A stretch of 64,000 bases of DNA from CAVYXF01 sp963772335 (GTDB taxonomy: Bacteria > Pseudomonadota > Alphaproteobacteria > Rhizobiales > Rhodomicrobiaceae). The stretch lies in assembly GCA_963772335.1 (NCBI GenBank), contig CAVYXF010000003.1, positions 124,001 to 188,000 on the forward strand. Direction: 5' to 3'. The first letter of the stretch is position 1. Every line of letters starts with the position of its first letter. The notes beneath the pieces are model-generated. The model saw only the letters and a program-made list of their open reading frames with translations, was not told the origin of the DNA and did no database searches. Shown piece by piece: positions 53,494 through 62,680 of the stretch. The translations under genes and the position numbers were made by a program.

Positions 53494-55185
53494 TCACAAA
53501 GCGCCCCCGGCGCGGGCGAGAATAGCGTCGTGATTCACGCCGCTCAAAGCCGAACCATAAGTCTGGCTCCAGCGCCCGCCAAAGCGCGAGGCGATGAAGG
53601 CATCGGCAATATAGGTGGGCGCGTGCCCCCGGAGGAGAGCGCCGGCGGCGAGCAGAGCAAGCTGCTCGGCGAGGCGGCGTGCTTCGGCTTCGAGCCCGGC
53701 CGGCCGGGCGAGCCGCGCCTTGATGTCATCCCAGCCCGCAGCGAGACGAGAGTCGTCCGCAATGGCCGGGGCAAGCGCTGCAAATGCGGCATGGGCAGTA
53801 TCCGGCTCGCGCTGCAGGACCCGCAAGATGTCGAGGCACATCACATTGCCGGAGCCTTCCCAGATGGCGTTGAGCGGCGCCTCGCGGTAGGCGCGGGCCA
53901 TGAAGCCTTCCTCCACATAGCCATTGCCGCCCACACACTCCATCGCCTCATAGGCGAAAGCGGGGGCGGATTTGCAGACGAAATATTTGATGGCCGGGGT
54001 CATTAGCCGGCGGAAGGCCGCCTCTCCCGCGTCCTGAGTACGGTCGAACGCGCCGGCAAGCCGGAACGCGAGCGTCGTCGCGGCCTCGCTGTCCAGCGCG
54101 AGATCGGCAAGCACCTGCGCCATCAGCGGCTGATCGATCAGCTTCTTCTGAAACACCGTGCGGTATTTGGCGTGCCGCAATGCATTGGCGAGGGTAAAGC
54201 GCATGAGCCCGGCAGAGGCCAGCACGCAATCGAGACGGGTGAGCGTCACCATCTCCATGATCGCGGCAACCCCCCTGCCCTCCTCGCCGACTAGCGTCGC
54301 TTCGGCGCCCAGGAATTCGACCTCCGAGGAGGCATTGGAGCGGTTGCCGAGCTTGTCCTTCAGCCGCTGAATACGGATGGCATTTGCTTCACCGTCCTCG
54401 CGGAAGCGCGGCAGGAAAAAACAGGAGAGCCCGCCCGGCGCATATGCCAGCACCAGGAACGCGTCGCACATCGGCGCGGACATGAACCATTTATGCCCGG
54501 TCAGCGCATAGCGCCCGCCTTCGCCAAGCGGCACGGCCTTGGTGGTGTTGGCGCGCACATCCGTGCCGCCCTGTTTCTCGGTCATGCCCATGCCGATCGT
54601 GACGGAATGCTTCGCGGCGATCGGCGCGAAGGCTGGATCGTAGTCGCGGCTGATCAGCTTTGGCGCAAGCCATGCGAGCAGCGCCTCGTTGGCTTTCAGC
54701 GCGGGAACACAGGCATGGGTCATGGTGATCGGGCACATATGACCGGCTTCGGCCTGCGAAATCATATAGAGCCGGCCGCCGCGGGCAACCTGCGCGCCAG
54801 GACGGGGCTGCACGCCCTCGAGCACCGGCTCCCAGGTGGACGAATGCAGGCCCTCGCGGAAGGACAGCGCCATCAGCTCGTGATAGGCTGGATGGAACTC
54901 GACCTTGTCGAGCGGGAAGCCCTTCTGGTTGAATTGGCGCAGCTTCGGCGTGTTCTCATTCGCAAGCCGCCCAAGCTCGAGGATATGCGCACTGCCTGTC
55001 TCCGCGCCGAGCGCGGTGAGGCTCTCGCTGGCCCAGCCTGCGCCCTCGCGGGCGACCGATTCGCGTAAAGCGGTGTCGGTTGCAAACAGGTTAACACCTT
55101 CGAACACCGGGCTCTGGTTGAGCACTTCATGGGTAGCGAGTGCCCGTTTCGGCGACGTTTCGCTATGGCTGTTTTGCGTTTCCAC
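53494..55185 (-). CDS. AidB-like acyl-CoA dehydrogenase
   Basis: This 563-residue flavoprotein is longer than a normal acyl-CoA dehydrogenase (about 390) and matches the AidB/isovaleryl-type group. Markers are the N-terminal extension NQSPVFEGVNLFATD, GMGMTEKQGGTDVRANTT (flavin loop), ALTGHKWFMSAP, RIQRLKDKLGNRSNASSEVE and ECVGGNGYVEEGFMARAYRE near the active site. E. coli AidB is part of the adaptive response to DNA alkylation and binds DNA, but the role here is not shown. The start is GTG 55185, 9 bases past AGGAGG. It is divergent from pyrB with about 70 bases between. Confidence 0.87.
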   Translation of the reverse strand: METQNSHSETSPKRALATHEVLNQSPVFEGVNLFATDTALRESVAREGAGWASESLTALGAETGSAHILELGRLANENTPKLRQFNQKGFPLDKVEFHPAYHELMALSFREGLHSSTWEPVLEGVQPRPGAQVARGGRLYMISQAEAGHMCPITMTHACVPALKANEALLAWLAPKLISRDYDPAFAPIAAKHSVTIGMGMTEKQGGTDVRANTTKAVPLGEGGRYALTGHKWFMSAPMCDAFLVLAYAPGGLSCFFLPRFREDGEANAIRIQRLKDKLGNRSNASSEVEFLGAEATLVGEEGRGVAAIMEMVTLTRLDCVLASAGLMRFTLANALRHAKYRTVFQKKLIDQPLMAQVLADLALDSEAATTLAFRLAGAFDRTQDAGEAAFRRLMTPAIKYFVCKSAPAFAYEAMECVGGNGYVEEGFMARAYREAPLNAIWEGSGNVMCLDILRVLQREPDTAHAAFAALAPAIADDSRLAAGWDDIKARLARPAGLEAEARRLAEQLALLAAGALLRGHAPTYIADAFIASRFGGRWSQTYGSALSGVNHDAILARAGGAL

Positions 55186-55256
55186 GGCACGAGGCCTCCT
55201 GCCCACGAATTATGCGTCTTGCCCCTTATTCCTTCCCTCACTATAACTCGCACTTT

Positions 55257-56213
55257 ATGAGCATCGCCCTCGCCGCAAACAAGTTCTATTATCCGCATAA
55301 GCATCTGCTCGGCATTAAGGCGCTGTCTGCTGCCGAGATCGTAGGGCTTCTCGACATGGCGGATGCGGAGGCCGACTTCAATCGCCAGCTCGCCAAAAAG
55401 CGCGACGTGCTGCGCGGACGCACCCAGATCAACCTGTTCTTCGAAGCCTCCACGCGCACGCAAAGCTCCTTCGAGCTCGCCGGCAAGCGGCTCGGCGCGG
55501 ATGTGATGAACATGGCGATCAAGTCGTCTTCCATCGAGAAGGGCGAGACGCTGATCGACACGGCGATGACGCTGAACGCCATGCGCCCGGACGTTCTGAT
55601 CGTGCGCCATCACGCTGCTGGCGCCGTTGAGCTTCTATCTCAGAAAGTCGATTGCGCGGTGATCAACGCCGGTGACGGCGAGCACGAACACCCCACGCAA
55701 GCATTGCTCGACGCCCTGACCATCCGTCGGCGAAAGGGCCGCATCGAAGGGCTGACGGTCGCGATCTGCGGCGATATCCTGCACTCGCGCGTCGCTCGCT
55801 CGAACATCTTGCTGCTGAACAAGCTCGGCGCCCGGGTCCGGGTGGCTGCACCGTCGACCTTGCTGCCGCCTGCCTCCGATAAGCTGGGCGTCGAGGTCCA
55901 CACCAATCTCGAGAAGGCGATTGCCGAAGCGGACATCATCATGATGCTGCGCCTGCAACGCGAGCGCATGGGCATCTCCTACGTCCCATCGACCCGCGAG
56001 TTCTTCCATTTCTTTGGCCTGGACAATGAAAAGCTCAAGAAAGCCAAGCCTGATGCGCTCGTCATGCATCCAGGGCCAATAAACCGCGGCGTCGAGATCT
56101 CCTCCGCGGTCGCTGATCACAGCCGCAGCGTAATCCGCGAGCAGGTTGAGATGGGTGTGGCGGTCCGCATGGCGGTGCTCCAGGCGCTCGCGCGCCATTT
56201 CCCCAACAATTAG
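55257..56213 (+). CDS. pyrB: Aspartate carbamoyltransferase, catalytic subunit
   Basis: PyrB joins carbamoyl phosphate and aspartate to give carbamoyl-aspartate, the first committed pyrimidine step. The protein is 318 residues. The carbamoyl-phosphate loop is FFEASTRTQSSFELAGKRLG. The aspartate side shows HPTQALLDALT and RLQRERM, and MHPGPINRGVEI lies near the C-terminus. ATG 55257 starts the recognisable protein; the open frame upstream is not family-like. The next gene is pyrC, 2 bases after the stop. No regulatory pyrI is present, so it is either the plain trimer or the PyrB-PyrC assembly. Confidence 0.96.
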   Translation: MSIALAANKFYYPHKHLLGIKALSAAEIVGLLDMADAEADFNRQLAKKRDVLRGRTQINLFFEASTRTQSSFELAGKRLGADVMNMAIKSSSIEKGETLIDTAMTLNAMRPDVLIVRHHAAGAVELLSQKVDCAVINAGDGEHEHPTQALLDALTIRRRKGRIEGLTVAICGDILHSRVARSNILLLNKLGARVRVAAPSTLLPPASDKLGVEVHTNLEKAIAEADIIMMLRLQRERMGISYVPSTREFFHFFGLDNEKLKKAKPDALVMHPGPINRGVEISSAVADHSRSVIREQVEMGVAVRMAVLQALARHFPNN

Positions 56214-56215
56214 CC

Positions 56216-57544
56216 ATGATCGCCGAACCATCCCCGTTCTCGCCCGAGCAGGAGATCGTCCTCTTCAATGCGCGGCTCGTCTGTCCGCATTCGGGCCGGG
56301 ACGAGCTTGGCGGACTTCTCATCAAAGGCGAGACCATCGCCGATATCGGCCCCCATATTGGCCCTGACACGAGCCCGCAGGCCGAACGCATCGATTGCGG
56401 CGGCCACGTTCTCTGCCCCGGCCTAATCGATATGCAGCTGTTCACCGGTGAACCGGGTGAAGAGCATCGTGAGACGCTGGCCACGGCAAGCCGGGCCGCC
56501 GCGGCAGGAGGCGTGACCACCATCATCTGCATGCCCGACACCAAGCCGGCCATCGATGATGTCTCGCTGGTCGATTTCATCGAGCGTCGGGCACGCGACA
56601 CCGCAATCGTTCACGTGCACCCGATGGCCGCGATGACCAAAGGGCTTGCCGGCAAGGAGATGACGGAGATCGGCCTTTTGCGCCAGGCGGGCGCCCTTGC
56701 CTTCACCGATGGCAAGCGCAGCGTTGCCAATGCCAAGCTGATGCGCCTGATCCTCAGCTATGCCCGCGACTTCAACGGCCTGGTGGTCCATCATGCCGAG
56801 GATGCCGAACTCGCCTATGGCGGGGTGATGAACGAGGGCGAAGTCTCCGGCCGCCTCGGCCTGCCTGGGATTCCTACAGCGGCCGAGACGATCATCGTCG
56901 AGCGCGATCTGCGGCTCGTGGCGCTCACCAAGGGGCGCTATCATGCCGCGGCGATCTCCTGTGCCGCATCGCTCGACGCGATCCGCGCCGCGAAGGCACA
57001 GGGGCACAACGTCACCTGTGGCGTCACCATCAATCATCTGACGCTCAACGAGTACGATGTCGGCCAGTACCGCACCTATTTCAAACTGAAGCCGCCTCTA
57101 CGCAGCGAAGAGGACCGCCGCGCCATGGTCGAGGGTGTGCGCAGGGGCGATATTGACGTCATCGTCTCCAGCCACGATCCGCAGGATGCCGATGTGAAGC
57201 GCCGCCCATTCGCCGAAGCCACCGACGGCGCACTCGGCGTTGAGACGCTGCTTCCGGCCGCGCTGCAGCTATATCACAGCGGCGCAATTGGGCTCACGCC
57301 GCTCCTTGCCGCTATGACCTCGCGGCCGGCCAAGCTCCTCGGTCTGCCCGGAGGGCGGCTCGCCGCAGGAGCGCCTGCAGACCTCACACTGATCAATCTC
57401 GAGATACCCTGGCAGGTCGATGCGCAGCAGTTGCGATCGAAATCGAAAAATTCGCCTTTCGACGAAAAAGTACTACAAGGTCGCGCTATAAAAACCTGGG
57501 TGCTTGGACGCTGCGTCTATGACGACACTGATCACATGGGCTGA
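56216..57544 (+). CDS. pyrC: Dihydroorotase-like protein of the PyrC/PyrX type
   Basis: This 442-residue protein belongs to the class I dihydroorotase family and sits 2 bases after pyrB. Markers are GLIDMQLFTGEPGEEH, GGVTTIICMPDTKPAIDD, GVTINHLTLNEYDVG and VIVSSHDPQDADVK. Active dihydroorotases have DxHxH at the first site; here residues 72-76 read DMQLF, so the first two zinc ligands are missing. This is like the PyrX-type non-catalytic partner that supports PyrB assembly in some bacteria. The same change is, as I recall, common in alphaproteobacterial homologues, which often carry a separate active PyrC. The function may thus be structural. Confidence 0.88.
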   Translation: MIAEPSPFSPEQEIVLFNARLVCPHSGRDELGGLLIKGETIADIGPHIGPDTSPQAERIDCGGHVLCPGLIDMQLFTGEPGEEHRETLATASRAAAAGGVTTIICMPDTKPAIDDVSLVDFIERRARDTAIVHVHPMAAMTKGLAGKEMTEIGLLRQAGALAFTDGKRSVANAKLMRLILSYARDFNGLVVHHAEDAELAYGGVMNEGEVSGRLGLPGIPTAAETIIVERDLRLVALTKGRYHAAAISCAASLDAIRAAKAQGHNVTCGVTINHLTLNEYDVGQYRTYFKLKPPLRSEEDRRAMVEGVRRGDIDVIVSSHDPQDADVKRRPFAEATDGALGVETLLPAALQLYHSGAIGLTPLLAAMTSRPAKLLGLPGGRLAAGAPADLTLINLEIPWQVDAQQLRSKSKNSPFDEKVLQGRAIKTWVLGRCVYDDTDHMG

Positions 57545-57555
57545 CGCGCTGTCGG

Positions 57556-57633
57556 CTAGTGGAGTGGATTTGACATTTGGTACCCTCCTGCCGAGGGCTC
57601 GACAACCAAATGTCAAATCCAAAACTCCACTAG
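57556..57633. repeat. Long palindrome A after pyrC
   Basis: The outer arms CTAGTGGAGT (57556-57565) and ACTCCACTAG (57624-57633) and the inner arms GGATTTGACATTTGGT (57566-57581) and its complement (57605-57620) give 26 paired bases with one AAA bulge. The loop is 57582-57604. The ends are CTAG. It lies 12 bases past the pyrC stop and 13 bases before a similar element. Confidence 0.85.
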
Positions 57634-57646
57634 AAATGTATAGTTG

Positions 57647-57722
57647 CTAGCGGTCCTTGGTTCCAACATTCGCAAAAGTGCTTTCCGCGGGTGGGATGCG
57701 AATGTTGGAACCGGACCACTAG
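57647..57722. repeat. Long palindrome B before plsY
   Basis: The outer arms CTAGCGGTCC (57647-57656) and GGACCACTAG (57713-57722) pair with one mismatch. The inner arms GGTTCCAACATTCGCA (57659-57674) and its complement (57697-57712) are perfect. There is a TT bulge at 57657-57658. The loop is 57675-57696. Architecture, arm lengths and CTAG ends match palindrome A, though the arm sequences differ. Confidence 0.85.
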
Positions 57723-57742
57723 ACGGACCGGGGAACGCGATC

Positions 57743-58354
57743 ATGGCTGATTTGGCGGCGCCTGCCCTTGCCGCGCTGATAGGGTTTCTTGTCTTCGGCT
57801 ATCTGCTGGGTTCGATCCCCTTCGGGCTGGTGGTGACCCGCCTTGCCGGCCTTGGCGACATCCGCAGGATCGGCTCTGGCAATATCGGCGCGACCAATGT
57901 GCTGCGCACCGGCAACAAGCTGCTGGCTGCAATGACTCTGCTCGGCGATGGCGGCAAAGGTGCAGTCGCCGTGCTGATCGCCAGCGCTTTTGGTCCTCCT
58001 GCCGCTGCAGCCGCCGGGCTCGGCGCGTTCCTTGGTCATCTCTTCCCGGTCTGGCTTGGATTTAAGGGCGGTAAGGGTGTTGCGACCTATCTGGGCGTGC
58101 TCGCCGCCTATGCGTGGCCGGCTGCGCTGGTGTTTGCCGGCGTCTGGCTGGCTGTTGCCTTCCTCACCCGCTATTCCTCGCTCGCCGCACTGCTTGCCTC
58201 GGCCGCAACGCCGATTGTTCTCGCAGGGCTCGGCGACTGGCTCGGCGTAGGTCTTTTCACTGTGCTGACAGTGCTGGTCTTCATCCGGCATCATGCCAAT
58301 CTTTCGCGGCTGGTGCGGGGTGAGGAAAGCAGAATTGGCCAGCAAAAAGCCTGA
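57743..58354 (+). CDS. plsY: Glycerol-3-phosphate acyltransferase PlsY
   Basis: PlsY acylates glycerol-3-phosphate from acyl phosphate, the first step of phospholipid synthesis. It is a 203-residue membrane protein with about five TM segments. The three conserved loops are GSIPFGLVVTRL with GSGNIGATNVLRTG, GDGGKGAVAVLIA, and FKGGKGVATYLGVLA. ATG 57743 starts it; the frame upstream runs through palindrome B and is not coding. The dprA start lies inside its 3' end. Confidence 0.95.
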   Translation: MADLAAPALAALIGFLVFGYLLGSIPFGLVVTRLAGLGDIRRIGSGNIGATNVLRTGNKLLAAMTLLGDGGKGAVAVLIASAFGPPAAAAAGLGAFLGHLFPVWLGFKGGKGVATYLGVLAAYAWPAALVFAGVWLAVAFLTRYSSLAALLASAATPIVLAGLGDWLGVGLFTVLTVLVFIRHHANLSRLVRGEESRIGQQKA

Positions 58355-59519
58355 ACGCCGACAAGGCGCGGCAGATCCTTCGACCACGCTGAGCGAGGCG
58401 GAAAAGCGCGATTGGCTGCGCCTCATTCGCAGTGAAAATATCGGCCCGATCACCTTTCATCAGCTTATCGCGCATTGCGACACCGCAGCTGCGGCTCTGG
58501 AGGCAATCCCCGAGCTGCGTCGGCGTGGCGGTTTGATGCGGCCGGGCCGGATCTGCACAGCCGGCGAGGCCGAGCGCGAATTAAGGACCGCGGCCAAGGC
58601 CGGCGTCACCATCGCCGCCATCCCGGAAGGAATCTACCCGCCGCTTCTGCGCCATATCGATGCGCCGCCGCCCGTTGTCTTTATGAAAGGTGACCCGGCT
58701 TTGGCGGCGCGCCCAGCGGTCGCCATCGTCGGCTCGCGCTCGGCTTCGGCAGCGGGGCGGCAATTCGCGCAGATGCTGGGCCGTGATCTGGGCGAGGAGG
58801 GCGTCACGATCGTCTCCGGCCTCGCCCGTGGCATCGACACTGCCGCACATAATGGGGCACTGCGCACCGGGACCATCGCCGTGATGGCCGGCGGCATCGA
58901 TATCATCTACCCGCCCGAAAATGCGGAGCTTCACGCCTCGATCAGCGAAAGTGGCCTGCTGGTCTCGGAATGCCCGCTCGGCTTTCTCCCCCGAGGTCAG
59001 GACTTTCCCAGGCGCAACCGCCTGATTTCAGGCATCTCTCTCGCTGTCGTCGTCGTCGAGGCGGCGGAGCGCTCAGGATCGCTGATCACCGCGAGGATGG
59101 CGCTTGAGCAGAACCGCGAGGTGTTTGCCGTACCGGGCCACCCGCTCGACCCCCGCGCGACCGGGACGAACGCGCTGATCCAATCGGGCGCCATGCTGAT
59201 TACCTCGGCCGCCGACATCCTCGATGCGCTCTCGCCGGCCCTGGAGCCGGGACGGGGACTGCGCGAGCGATGCGAACCGGCCATGCCTTCACCAAGTGCC
59301 GACCCTCCCGTGGTGGCCGACCTGCAACATCAGGAACGGGACGCTGTGATCGATGCTCTTGGCATCACGCCTGTGAGCATCGATATATTGGTGCGCAGCA
59401 CGGGCCTGAGCGCCCGGCAGATTGCCGTGGCGTTGCTCGAGCTCGACTTAGCGGGCCGGTTGGAGAGGTACGGCCAGCAAAGCGTTTCCCTGCGAGCCGA
59501 TGCCGAGATTGCGATTTAG
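58335..59519 (+). CDS. dprA: DNA-processing protein DprA
   Basis: DprA protects incoming single-stranded DNA during transformation and loads RecA. The protein is about 394 residues. A SAM-like N-terminal part (LRLIRSENIGPITFHQLIAH) is followed by the Rossmann DprA domain with VAIVGSRSASAAGRQFAQ, SGLARGIDTAAHNGAL, GGIDIIYPPEN, FPRRNRLISGISL and AMLITSAADILDAL. A C-terminal winged-helix domain (ITPVSIDILVRSTGLSARQI) ends it. No ATG fits. TTG 58335 sits 8 bases past AGGA, and GTG 58320 is an alternative. It overlaps the plsY end, as the plsY-dprA pair does in many proteobacteria. Confidence 0.93.
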   Translation: MASKKPERRQGAADPSTTLSEAEKRDWLRLIRSENIGPITFHQLIAHCDTAAAALEAIPELRRRGGLMRPGRICTAGEAERELRTAAKAGVTIAAIPEGIYPPLLRHIDAPPPVVFMKGDPALAARPAVAIVGSRSASAAGRQFAQMLGRDLGEEGVTIVSGLARGIDTAAHNGALRTGTIAVMAGGIDIIYPPENAELHASISESGLLVSECPLGFLPRGQDFPRRNRLISGISLAVVVVEAAERSGSLITARMALEQNREVFAVPGHPLDPRATGTNALIQSGAMLITSAADILDALSPALEPGRGLRERCEPAMPSPSADPPVVADLQHQERDAVIDALGITPVSIDILVRSTGLSARQIAVALLELDLAGRLERYGQQSVSLRADAEIAI

Positions 59520-59535
59520 TAGAGCTTGGTGAGGG

Positions 59536-59796
59536 TCAGCCGGTTTCGTCTTTGGTGGCCTTGGCTTGAATTTTAGCCTCCTCCACCGCAACTTGGATAA
59601 GGTAGGCGAGGAAAGTTAGTCCGCTTTTGCCGGCAAGCTGCCTTGCTCCCTCAAGCAGATCTACCATATATTCGGCAATCTCCGCGGGCTCTGCGTCGTC
59701 CGGCAAATGACTTTCATCAGCAGAGTTTTTGATTTTAGCTCGTTTGGCCTGAGACAAAGTCTGTTCTTTCCTGTGTGCTTCTTGGGCTATCATCAT
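59536..59796 (-). CDS. Small helical hypothetical protein
   Basis: I do not recognise a function for this 86-residue protein. The first 35 residues are polar and basic. Residues 36-76 form a likely amphipathic helical pair (AEIAEYMVDLLEGARQLAGK, then SGLTFLAYLIQVAVEEAKIQ). The clean helix pattern supports coding. It faces dprA tail to tail, 16 bases apart. Small helical proteins of this kind recur in Rhizobiales, but I cannot name the family. Confidence 0.6.
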   Translation of the reverse strand: MMIAQEAHRKEQTLSQAKRAKIKNSADESHLPDDAEPAEIAEYMVDLLEGARQLAGKSGLTFLAYLIQVAVEEAKIQAKATKDETG

Positions 59797-60082
59797 TGAC
59801 CAACGCTTTTTGAAGAGACTAGTAACCTTTAAATCGGGGCTCTGTAAAGAAATGCTGCGAAATTGAGCCCTTAGTGCTAATACCCGCTTTGGTTGCGGGT
59901 CGCAACCCGATTCTCGTTATGGGTAATCTCTATTTGACAGCTTGTGTCTTGATAGACCTTAGTGAAAATGGCAATCACCAACGCATTGCGGTTTGTACGT
60001 ATGGCCGCGAGGGAGCGGCAAGGGGCAATTTGCGCTCAAGGCGTTGGCAAAGCGGGCACAAGAAAGTATCACCGGATCACAC

Positions 60083-62680
60083 ATGAACATCGTCATCGTC
60101 GAATCCGCGGCGAAAGCAAAAACTATCAATAAATATCTAGGCAAGGACTTCAAAGTCATTGCCTCGTTCGGCCATGTGCGCGACCTCCCGGCAAAGGACG
60201 GATCGGTCAAACCGGACCAGGACTTTTCCATGGACTGGGAGGTCGACAGCGACTCGACGCGCGTGGTGAACGAAATCGCCAAGGCCGTCAAAGGCGCCGA
60301 CAAGCTCATCCTGGCGACCGACCCCGACCGCGAAGGCGAGGCGATCTCCTGGCATATCCTGCGCATCCTGGAGGAGAGAAAGGCACTCAAAGGCGTCGCG
60401 ATCGAGCGTGTGGCATTCAACGCCGTCACCCGCGATGCCATCATGGAGGCAATGCGCCATCCACGCCGGATCGATGAGCCGCTGGTCGATGCCTATCTGG
60501 CACGCCGTGCACTCGACTATCTGGTCGGCTTCACGCTCTCGCCCGTGCTCTGGCGAAAGCTCCCCGGCGCGCGCTCGGCAGGCCGGGTGCAGTCGGTGGC
60601 GCTGCGCATCGTGTGCGACCGGGAGACCGAGATCCAGACCTTCGTAACCCGCGAGTTCTGGACCATCCTCGCCAAGGTCGCCACCGACAAGCGCGAAGAG
60701 TTCGAGGCACGGCTCACCAGTGTTGCCGGCAAGAAACTGGACAAATTCGACATCCCGAACGAGGCCGAGGCGCTGAAGCTCAAGGCCGCGCTCGAGGGTT
60801 GCCGGTTTCGCGTGCTGTCGGTCGACATCTCCGGTTATCGCCGCAACCCGGCGCCGCCCTTCACCACCTCGACGCTACAGCAGGAAGCCTCGCGCAAGCT
60901 CGGCTTCTCGCCGCGCCAAACCATGCAGATCGCGCAGCGTCTCTATGAGGGTATTGATCTGGGCGGTGAGACGGTCGGCCTGATTACCTACATGCGAACC
61001 GACGGCGTGCAGATCGTGCCTGAGGCTATAATTCAGTGCCGCGGCGTGATCTCCGGCGAGTTCGGCCAACGCTACATGCCGCCCAAGGCGCGCGAGTACA
61101 AGACCAAGGCGAAGAACGCCCAGGAAGCGCACGAAGCGATTCGCCCGACGGATTTCCGCCGGTCGCCGCAAAGTATGGGCGCCAAGCTCGGCAAGGATGA
61201 AGCTGCCCTCTATAAGCTGATTTGGCAGCGCGCCGTTGCGAGCCAGATGGCCAGCGCCGAACTGGAGCGCACCACTGTCGAGATCGAGGCGGCGGGCGAT
61301 GCCGGCACTTACGGTCTGCGCACGACCGGCTCAGTGATCTTGTTCGACGGCTTCCTCAAGCTCTATGAGGAGGGCATCGACGACAAGGATTCGGAGGAAG
61401 AGGCAAGACTTCCCAAGCTTGTCGAAAAGCAGCCGCTGGAGCGCCGCGCCGTCGAGGCCGCACAGCATTTCACCGAACCGCCGCCGCGCTTCACCGAGGC
61501 CACCCTCATCAAGAAGATGGAGGAGCTCGGCATTGGCCGGCCTTCCACCTACGCGACCACGCTCAACGTGCTGCGCGACCGCGGCTATGTGAAGCTGGAG
61601 AAGAAGCGGATGATGCCGGAGGACAAGGGGCGCCTGGTCACGGCGTTCCTGGAGAGCTTCTTCCAGCGTTATGTCGAATATGATTTCACCGCGGACCTGG
61701 AAGAAAAGCTCGACCTCATCTCGGATGCCAAGCTGAACTGGAAAGAGGTGCTGCGCGACTTCTGGCGCGATTTCCTCGCCGCAGTCGACGGCACCAAAGA
61801 GCTGCGCGTCAGCCAGGTGCTGGATGCGCTGGACGAAATTCTCGGACCTTACATTTTTCCGGCCAATGCCGACGGCTCCGATCCACGCAAATGTCCAAAT
61901 TGCGGCACCGGGCGGCTGGGCCTGAAGATCGGCAAGTTCGGCGCATTCGTGGGCTGCTCGAATTATCCCGAGTGCCGCTTCACTCGCCAGTTCACTGACA
62001 GCCAGGAAAAGAGCGAGAATGGCGACCCCGCCCAGGCGGCGTCTGGCGACAAGGAACTCGGTGTCGATCCGGAGTCGGGCCTGACAGTGTGGCTGAAGAA
62101 CGGCCGGTTCGGGCCTTACGTGCAGCTCGGCGAGCCGCTCGAGAAGGGCGATAAGCCAAAGCGCGCCTCGATCCCGAAAGGCTTCAGCGCCGCGACTCTG
62201 GACCTCGCGACTGCGCTCAAGCTGCTCAGCTTGCCGCGCGAGGTCGGCAAACATCCCGAAACCGGCAAACCGATCACCGCCGGCATCGGCCGCTACGGCC
62301 CCTTCGTCGAGCATGACGGCAAATATGCCAATCTCGACAGCACCGAGGAGGTGTTCACCGTCGGCCTCAACCGCGCGGTCAGTGTGCTTGCCGAGCCGAA
62401 GAAGCGCCCGGCGCGCGGCGGCCAGCAGGCGCTGAAGACCCTCGGTGACCATCCCGAGCTTGGCGGACCCATCCAGGTTTTCGAAGGCCGCTATGGTCCC
62501 TATGTAAAGCATGGGAAGGTGAATGCCACCATCCCGAAGGGCACCGACCCGAACGCGCTGACACTTGATGAGGCGGTCAAACTGATCGCCGCGCGCGCCG
62601 AGAGCGGCAAGCCCGCCAAACCGACAAAAACCAAGAGCCGAAAGGCCAAGAGCCAATCGGCCACAGAGGCTGCAACTTGA
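60083..62680 (+). CDS. topA: DNA topoisomerase I
   Basis: This type IA topoisomerase relaxes negative supercoils. The protein is 865 residues. The TOPRIM domain opens MNIVIVESAAKAKTINKYLG and has DPDREGEAISWH. The active Tyr303 is in GLITYMRTDG. One zinc finger is clear (CPNCGTGRLGLKIGKFGAF, closing GCSNYPEC at about 600-640). It is followed by two or three Cys-less repeats with GRYGPFVEHDGKY and GRYGPYVKHGKV. The tail is Lys-rich. ATG 60083 is the start. The stop overlaps the rnr TTG as TTGA, so the two are coupled. Confidence 0.96.
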   Translation: MNIVIVESAAKAKTINKYLGKDFKVIASFGHVRDLPAKDGSVKPDQDFSMDWEVDSDSTRVVNEIAKAVKGADKLILATDPDREGEAISWHILRILEERKALKGVAIERVAFNAVTRDAIMEAMRHPRRIDEPLVDAYLARRALDYLVGFTLSPVLWRKLPGARSAGRVQSVALRIVCDRETEIQTFVTREFWTILAKVATDKREEFEARLTSVAGKKLDKFDIPNEAEALKLKAALEGCRFRVLSVDISGYRRNPAPPFTTSTLQQEASRKLGFSPRQTMQIAQRLYEGIDLGGETVGLITYMRTDGVQIVPEAIIQCRGVISGEFGQRYMPPKAREYKTKAKNAQEAHEAIRPTDFRRSPQSMGAKLGKDEAALYKLIWQRAVASQMASAELERTTVEIEAAGDAGTYGLRTTGSVILFDGFLKLYEEGIDDKDSEEEARLPKLVEKQPLERRAVEAAQHFTEPPPRFTEATLIKKMEELGIGRPSTYATTLNVLRDRGYVKLEKKRMMPEDKGRLVTAFLESFFQRYVEYDFTADLEEKLDLISDAKLNWKEVLRDFWRDFLAAVDGTKELRVSQVLDALDEILGPYIFPANADGSDPRKCPNCGTGRLGLKIGKFGAFVGCSNYPECRFTRQFTDSQEKSENGDPAQAASGDKELGVDPESGLTVWLKNGRFGPYVQLGEPLEKGDKPKRASIPKGFSAATLDLATALKLLSLPREVGKHPETGKPITAGIGRYGPFVEHDGKYANLDSTEEVFTVGLNRAVSVLAEPKKRPARGGQQALKTLGDHPELGGPIQVFEGRYGPYVKHGKVNATIPKGTDPNALTLDEAVKLIAARAESGKPAKPTKTKSRKAKSQSATEAAT

